Part shown: one piece after another, positions 58,609 to 64,000 of the stretch
Position numbering within the stretch: position 1 is the first letter of the stretch
Layout of the letters: each line of letters begins with the position of its first letter
From: Neospora caninum Liverpool
Taxonomy: Eukaryota; Apicomplexa; Conoidasida; Eucoccidiorida; Sarcocystidae
Reading direction: 5' to 3'
Length of the DNA stretch: 64,000 nucleotides
Assembly: GCF_000208865.1 (NCBI RefSeq)
Contig: NC_018391.1
Coordinates: forward strand, 1,240,001 to 1,304,000
Made by a program: the position numbers and the translations under genes
Notes under the pieces: model-generated
Told to the model about the DNA's origin: nothing
Database searches by the model: none
Seen by the model: the letters and a program-made list of their open reading frames with translations, nothing else

Positions 58609-61600
58609 TTACGCTCGCTCTTCCCTCCTCGCCTCCACCAGGTGCGTCTTGCTGGTGCGTGGTTCTCTGTCGAGCAAGAAGGTGTGCATAGCGCGCGAGA
58701 AGGGAGAAAAAAACGCCGACGCGCTTGGAGACACACAGACTCCCTGGAGAAGAAGATCCTGTTCCTTCGGCAAACGTCGTCCGCTGCTCCCGTCTTTCCC
58801 CTCCGACTCTCTGCACAGAAACGCTCCAAGTCGGTTGCCTTCGTCTTCTCTCTCTCCCCGTGGCTTTTCTCTCTCATCCTCCCCTCTCGGCTGTTCTCGC
58901 AAATCTCCTCTCTCTTCTCGGGTAGGGTGTGCACTGCAGGAATCGCCTCCCGCCTCTCCTCTGCCGCAAACGAGAGCGCTGCTGTCGTCCCGTCCTCGGC
59001 TGACAGCTCGTTCTGGATTTTCTTCTCTCTTGATTCGTTCGTCCCGCTCTTCTCGGCGACAGCGCGTCACAGAGACCGTCGCCGAGAAGACGGCGTGAGG
59101 AACTTTCCGGCTTCGTCTGCAAGCCTCCGCCTCGCCCTGTCCCCTCCCCGTACGGAGACTCTTCAAGGAGACAGGTGTCTCCTTGCTCCACGGCGCCAAG
59201 TCTGCCCACATGCTGCAGCGCGGCGCAGACAAACCAGAACAGAGAAGAGAAGAACAAGAGGAAGAAGACGAACGGTCCTGAGGAAGGAAGAATTCCCTCT
59301 CCTTGTCCGTTCTCTTGGGAGATCGAGGATCCTCTTCGTGGCCCAGGCGTTCCCCACTGTGGGCCGGCTGCATCCCGCGCGAAGGCAACGGCGCCGTTCG
59401 GGAGAAATCTCCAAAATGCGGAGAGGCGAGAGAGCGGGACGGCGAGTTCGAAGGCGACAAGAGAGGCGTACGGGGCGAAGCGAGAGGGGACAAAGAGGAG
59501 ACAAGCGCGACGACGTCTGACAAGTGCAGACCTTTCCGGCGCAGAAGCGAGGAGAGACGCGCCCGCAACGAGCCGAGCTGTGCTTCGTGGCGCTGCGAGA
59601 CAAAGCAAAGGACCAAACAGCGACGAGGCTCTGAGCGTGTGGCACGAGGATGTGAGGGTGACCGGAAAAGAAGAGAAGAAGCAAACAGAAAAGGAAACCA
59701 GAGAAAAACAAACGAGCCCTGTCAAACTGGGGTTCTGTCAGCGACAGAGAGGTTCGATCTTCCTCTCTCAGAACAAACAAGAGAGAAATGATTGCGGACG
59801 ATGCCAAACACACAAGACAGAGACCCTAAAAAAGGCGAAACTCTCGACAAACAATAAAAAGAGAACGAGAGCACCTCGGGGCTCGCGCTCTACTCGGGAA
59901 AACGCATGCACTCCACACCTACTACCGTAGCGCGCATCTTCTAGAGCGAAAGAGATGCAGCGGGGCCGGGAGAGAGACACGGCCTGGTGCAAATACACCA
60001 GAAGCAGGGAGGGGACTGACAGAGTGGAGGTAAAAAGGTGTTTGGTGTTGTGTCCTCATGATGTGGGGTGAAGCCGAGGGACAGGCAGATTCTTCCTCAC
60101 CTCTCGAGCCTTCTCAGCTTGTTCTCGCTCGTGCTCCAACTGCTGGACTGCGTAGTCGAGCCACCACGTGCGCAAACGGTTCAGAGCCTCGTCTCTGGAA
60201 AGAAAAAGAACAGATGCGTTTCTCCTGGTTTGCCGACAGAGACCGCACGACGAGACGCGCACAGGCGCTGGCTTCTCTGGGAAGACTCGCCTGCGCGTGT
60301 GTCTCGGGCACACGACGAGAGAGACGCAAGCTATCCGTGGAGGCGGAGAGCCGGAAACGGAGACACCGGCAAAAAAAGGAGACAGCTCCAGAGACGAACC
60401 CACAAGGGAAGAGGGAAGGGGGGAAAGGGGAAAAGGGGGGAGAGTAGGAAGAGGGGAAAAAGGCAGCAGTGGAAAGGGAAGGAAGAACGTAGGACAGAGA
60501 CGGAACCAGAGAGACGCACAGTCTATATGACGGACGGAGAGGAAAGCTAAGCAGGAAAAAGAACCTGGGGAGAAAGAACAAAGAAGCTAGAAGAAGGGCG
60601 AGGGGGAAGAAAAACGAGGACGGAAGAACGGGCAGCGGAAAGCGGTCATTCGAAGGGAAAAAGAGCGTCGGCAATGACAAAAACTGGAGGCGTTCCCTGA
60701 GAGACAGCTCCGGTCTCTCCTGGCTCGGAAAAAAAAGGTGCCTTTCATCCCTCCTCGTTCCACTGCAGTTTCCTTTTCGACTCCATTTTGTCAGCCCTTC
60801 CCTCGATTTCGTTTCTCCTTTTTCTCTCTCTCACGCTGTCTAGACACTCCAAAACGCACCGTGCAAGCAGTTCTTCGTGGCGAGCTGCAAGCGCCTTGAC
60901 CCGCTCTACGTGCTCGTCGTTCCACCTTTCTTCTCTGTCTCCCTCTTCTCTCTCTTCTCTCTCTTTTCCCTCTTCTCTCTCTTCTTCGGTTCCTTTGGAT
61001 TCATAGTGACTGGGAATCTCTTCCTGCTCGAGGCGTCGCAGTTCTCTGCAGAGGAGTCCGAGCCTCGCTTCTTCGCGCTGAAGAAAACAAAGACAGCTGG
61101 AGGGGAGTCTCGCTCGACGCCCGAGGCGCGCGCGTCTTCTACCTACGGAGCAGCGGAGCTAGGTGTTCCGCGCGTGCACGCAAAGGGGCGAAAGCGACGG
61201 GGCGAACTGAGGCGAAACGCCTCGCGACTGCGAAGCGGAAGGAGCACGGGGAGGAGCGACGCGGAAGCCTCGTCGAAAGAGGAAGCGAGAAGATGGACGT
61301 AACGAGCGACACCGCCAACTGCGAGAGGGAAAGCGAACTCACGGCCTCGTTCGCCATGCGGAGGCTGCACGAGAGGAGACAAGAACTTGTGGAGCGGCAG
61401 AGACGGCAGCGAGGTTCTGTTTGAGAAGAAGAGGAGGAGAGCGACGCCCCGCAGAGAGGGGCTGAGTAAGACGGACGATGAACACCGATGAAAGATGGAA
61501 GAGAAGAGGACTTACCTCGAGAGTTTCGTTGAGTCGCTGCTCTTCGTCTTTCGCCGCTTCCTGCAAAAAGGCGGTAGTCGGGAAAGAGAAGCGGAAACCC

Positions 61601-62902
61601 CACAGGCAGTGCAGGCCGATAGCTTGAACAGGAGATTAACGGCCAAGACTAGCAGCCAAAACTTGCAGATTTTACGTTTTCCATGGCGAAATAGATCGCA
61701 AAACACAAAAGACACGAGTGAAGCGAGAGGGGACGGTGGCGCGGAGGTACCGCGTGTGGGGCGAGCGAGGAAATCTGGAGACTGTCGGAACAAACCAAGC
61801 AGTTGCGCAAACTGAGACGTGGAAGGCTCAGAGCGCATTTGGGGGGAAAGGATGACGGCCAAGAGGAAGAAAGGAAAGAAGAACGATGCACAGGACGAAA
61901 CCCGGAAAGAAGTGACCAACCGACAGGAGACAGACTCGCGGGAAAAGAGTCGCAGCCAAAACGAGAAAAGACGAACCAGGTAACTCCAGAACACAGTCTG
62001 TGAAAGGACAGAACCAGAAGCGGGAGAAAGAGAAGAAAGAGAGGAAGGAGAGAGAGCAAGAGAAGAAAGAGAGGAAGGAGAGAGAGCACCAGAAGAAAGA
62101 GAGGAAGGAGAGAGAGCACCAGAAGAAAGAGAGGAAGGAGAGAGAGCACCAGAAGAAAGAGAGGAAGGAGACAGAGCACGAGAAGAGAGAAGGGAAGAAG
62201 AGAGAGCAAGAGAAGCAAGAGAGGAAGGAGAGAGAGCAAGAGAGGAAAGAAAGGTAGGAGCAGCAAAGCGACAAGATTGGCCAGGGCCGAAAGGCTTAGA
62301 ACGTCAGACTCACGAGACGGTCGTCGAGCTGCTCATGCTCCTCCAGCAAGTTTGACGTGTCGGCTTGACCCCGCGGCGTCGAGTCGCCTGTGAAGAACGC
62401 AAATCGGGGTGCGGCAGAGATGCGAGCAGAGAAGCCGTCGAAAAGAGAACACAGCCAAAGGAGCCGGGGATGGGGAAAAACCGAGGCCAGCGCATGCAGG
62501 ACAGAGAAGAAAGACGCGGCGGGAGAGGTTGACGCGGCGCCACGGGGAGAGAAGGGAGAGCAAGCGTGAGCGACGAACGCAAAAAAAAAAGGCCGACAGA
62601 AGACGGAAAAATTTCCTTCGAGGAAAAGGCTGGTCGCGTGTCTTCACTTCCCTCCACTCCGTTCTTCGTGGACAAAAGAGTTGATTCTTTCCTTCCTCGG
62701 CGACAGGCTCTTACCTGAGTGTCGTCGCCACTCGCCCTCCCGACGGCTTCTGAACAAAGAGCAGGCAACGCGCCGAATCCATCTCGTGCGAGCGAATCGA
62801 AAAATGCATGCGTCTCTCCACCGTCCACAAATAAACGCGGAGACACAAATGCACGCAGCCAGACGGATCGGCGTCTAAGCACGACGGCATATGATTGCAA
62901 AT

Positions 62903-62940
<38 letters not shown>

Positions 62941-63432
62941 TGTGTATAAAGTCTAGGGATATTGAGGGAGAACGCCACATGTTCGCGCGCACTTCTTGTA
63001 CATGTGTCTCTGTGTCGGCTTTTGTACACGCATATCTTCACGTGTACGCGCGATAGGGAAGTACGGAAACAGACAGACGAGCGCAACGGAAAAACGATGT
63101 GCAGCAGGGCAGCGTGGACATCACGGAAGGACCAGGAATAGGAGAACGGTACGTCGCCGAGGGAGGAGTTGGCGTAGCGACGAGGCTCAAAAACGCGTTT
63201 TTCTCTCACTCTTCCACTGTCTCTGTTGCATTCTTTCTCTCTCTCGCTCCTTTTCTGTTCTCGCATTCTCTCTTTCTCCCTGTGTCCCTTTGTTTTTCTG
63301 TTGCGCTATTTCTCTCTTTCGTCCACGCTGTCTCCCTGTCGACACTCCTGTCTCCGTTACGAAGAAACTTTACCTGGACTCCAGGAAGGTGCGGAGCTCT
63401 CGGACTGCTGCATGCAGTTTCGACGTGAGACC
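58609..63432 (-). CDS. Coiled-coil protein, hypothetical, 5' end outside the window
   Basis: Seven phase-compatible exons: 63432-63374, 62749-62715, 62387-62314, 61560-61516, 61077-60860, 60194-60101 and 59592-58609, giving 502 residues to a stop at 58609. The peptide is a long charged helix: KLHAAVRELRTFLESR, NLLEEHEQLDDRLEAAKDEE, LGLLCRELRRLEQEE, an EEREEGKEREE low-complexity stretch, EHVERVKALAARHEELLARD, WWLDYAVQQLEHEREQAEK and RHEAQLGSLRARLSSLLRRK. The last exon continues into a Ser/Pro/Arg-rich tail that may be non-coding in part. No ATG was found for exon 1, so transcription starts to the right of 63432, probably beyond 64000. Two exons are very short (35 and 45 nt). No TM or signal; no family recognised. 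Likely a scaffold or cytoskeletal protein. Confidence 0.7.
62020..62255. repeat. 30-bp minisatellite in a coiled-coil-gene intron
   Basis: About seven copies of a purine-rich 30-bp unit (agaagaaagagaggaaggag plus agagagcacc), the central ones nearly identical. Because the unit is a multiple of three, both strands stay open, giving spurious Lys/Glu-rich (plus) and Leu/Phe-rich (minus) frames. Confidence 0.95.
62908..62937. repeat. TA microsatellite in a coiled-coil-gene intron
   Basis: Uninterrupted TA tract of about 30 bp. Confidence 0.95.
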
Positions 63433-64000
63433 CTGAGAGGGCCCAGCACAGACAAAAATCTGAGACTCCACCTCTCTGCTGCCGCGGGGGTCGTAGCGCG
63501 AGTTCGCTCCGCTTTCTGTTGAGAGTCAACCCTCGCGGACGTTTGCGGCTCCGCGTGCCGCTGGACCGTATCAGACCTGCGCATGCCTCCTCATGAATAC
63601 TCATTTGAATCCGCTTATTGCCATGCATTCCTGGGTCTATCTTGCTGTAGACTTTCTTTGCAGACGCGAAAACAGGTCGAGTCGCACAAATGCGTACACA
63701 CGGCGAGCAGACACGAGAGCTGGCGACGGATCCACAGATGCAAAGCGATACATCAAGAGACACCCTCAAATCTATATTCAGACATACTCCGCTTATAAAC
63801 AGATATACGGGTTATATATATAAGCATACAGGTTCAAATGTATGCGTGTACAAAGATATATATATGTATAGATAGATACATGAGAGTACATGTTTAGGTG
63901 TAGCGATTGAGATGCACATCCTGACATTGTGATCATGTTCAGACCGAGATCTCAAGACGGCAGATGAAATCCCCCTGTGCGTGAACCCCGTTGTCGCGTG
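63433..64000. other. Right edge: probable intron or 5' sequence of the coiled-coil gene
   Basis: No exon with supporting composition found on either strand. AT-rich with short TA tracts near 63808-63875. Confidence 0.4.

Noticed and set aside
60860..61077. Apparent frameshift in the GA-rich part of a coiled-coil exon
   Set aside because: It came from a miscounted repeat. A base-by-base recount gives one continuous frame of 218 nt with correct phases.
61345..61425. Candidate exon between the 61516-61560 and 60860-61077 exons of the right-end coiled-coil gene
   Set aside because: It has plausible splice signals but breaks the coiled-coil composition and leaves the wrong phase. Joining the flanking exons directly is in phase.
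62000..62257. Lys/Glu-rich plus-strand frame and Leu/Phe-rich minus-strand frame
   Set aside because: Both are translations of a 30-bp minisatellite whose unit length is a multiple of three, not genes.

Overview
The window is nuclear DNA of a tissue-cyst-forming coccidian, most probably Toxoplasma gondii or a close relative (Hammondia, Neospora). The evidence is short exons with GT..AG introns of about 100-900 bp, moderately GC-rich coding DNA, scattered (TA)n microsatellites, TGCATGC and A/TGAGACG promoter-type motifs, and proteins that match conserved eukaryotic families but carry apicomplexan-style low-complexity insertions. I saw no bacterial-type operon, transposase, CRISPR array, rRNA or tRNA. 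Exon structures were built by hand from reading-frame conservation, splice signals and phase. In every complete model the exon lengths add up to a whole number of codons.

Layout, left to right. A choline transporter-like protein (SLC44/CTL) lies on the minus strand from 6712 to at least 1584, and its 3' end appears to run off the left edge. It is divergent from a plus-strand MORN5-like gene (8433-10071). A small single-exon secreted Gly/Tyr-rich protein (11054-11506) and a ten-exon coiled-coil protein (13774-17363) follow on the plus strand. A USP5/isopeptidase T deubiquitinase (27995-18919) lies on the minus strand and converges on the coiled-coil gene. A secreted protein with an EF-hand-like loop (29203-30003) is divergent from it on the plus strand. 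After a gene-poor 3.8 kb comes a DMAP1/Swc4-like chromatin subunit (33824-41561, plus). A RanBP2-zinc-finger/RCC1 protein with a histone-H1-like tail (51404-45242, minus) converges on it. Divergent from that is an LPLAT/acyltransferase-like membrane protein (54150-56956, plus). The right end holds a coiled-coil gene on the minus strand (63432-58609) whose 5' end lies outside the window.

The genes are independent transcription units, not one pathway. Two nuclear/chromatin genes (DMAP1-like, RCC1-like) sit side by side. Two lipid-related membrane proteins (CTL, LPLAT-like) and two predicted secreted proteins are dispersed. MORN5 and the nearby coiled-coil gene could be cytoskeletal or microgamete genes, but that is inference.

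The most interesting observations are: near-perfect short hairpins in each of the three convergent intergenic gaps; an acyltransferase-like protein that lacks the catalytic HX4D residues; a USP5 zinc finger with a replaced zinc ligand; an RS-rich head joined to a choline-transporter-like protein; a ZnF-RCC1-H1-like fusion; and a four-copy polypyrimidine-CAG tandem repeat just upstream of the LPLAT-like start codon.
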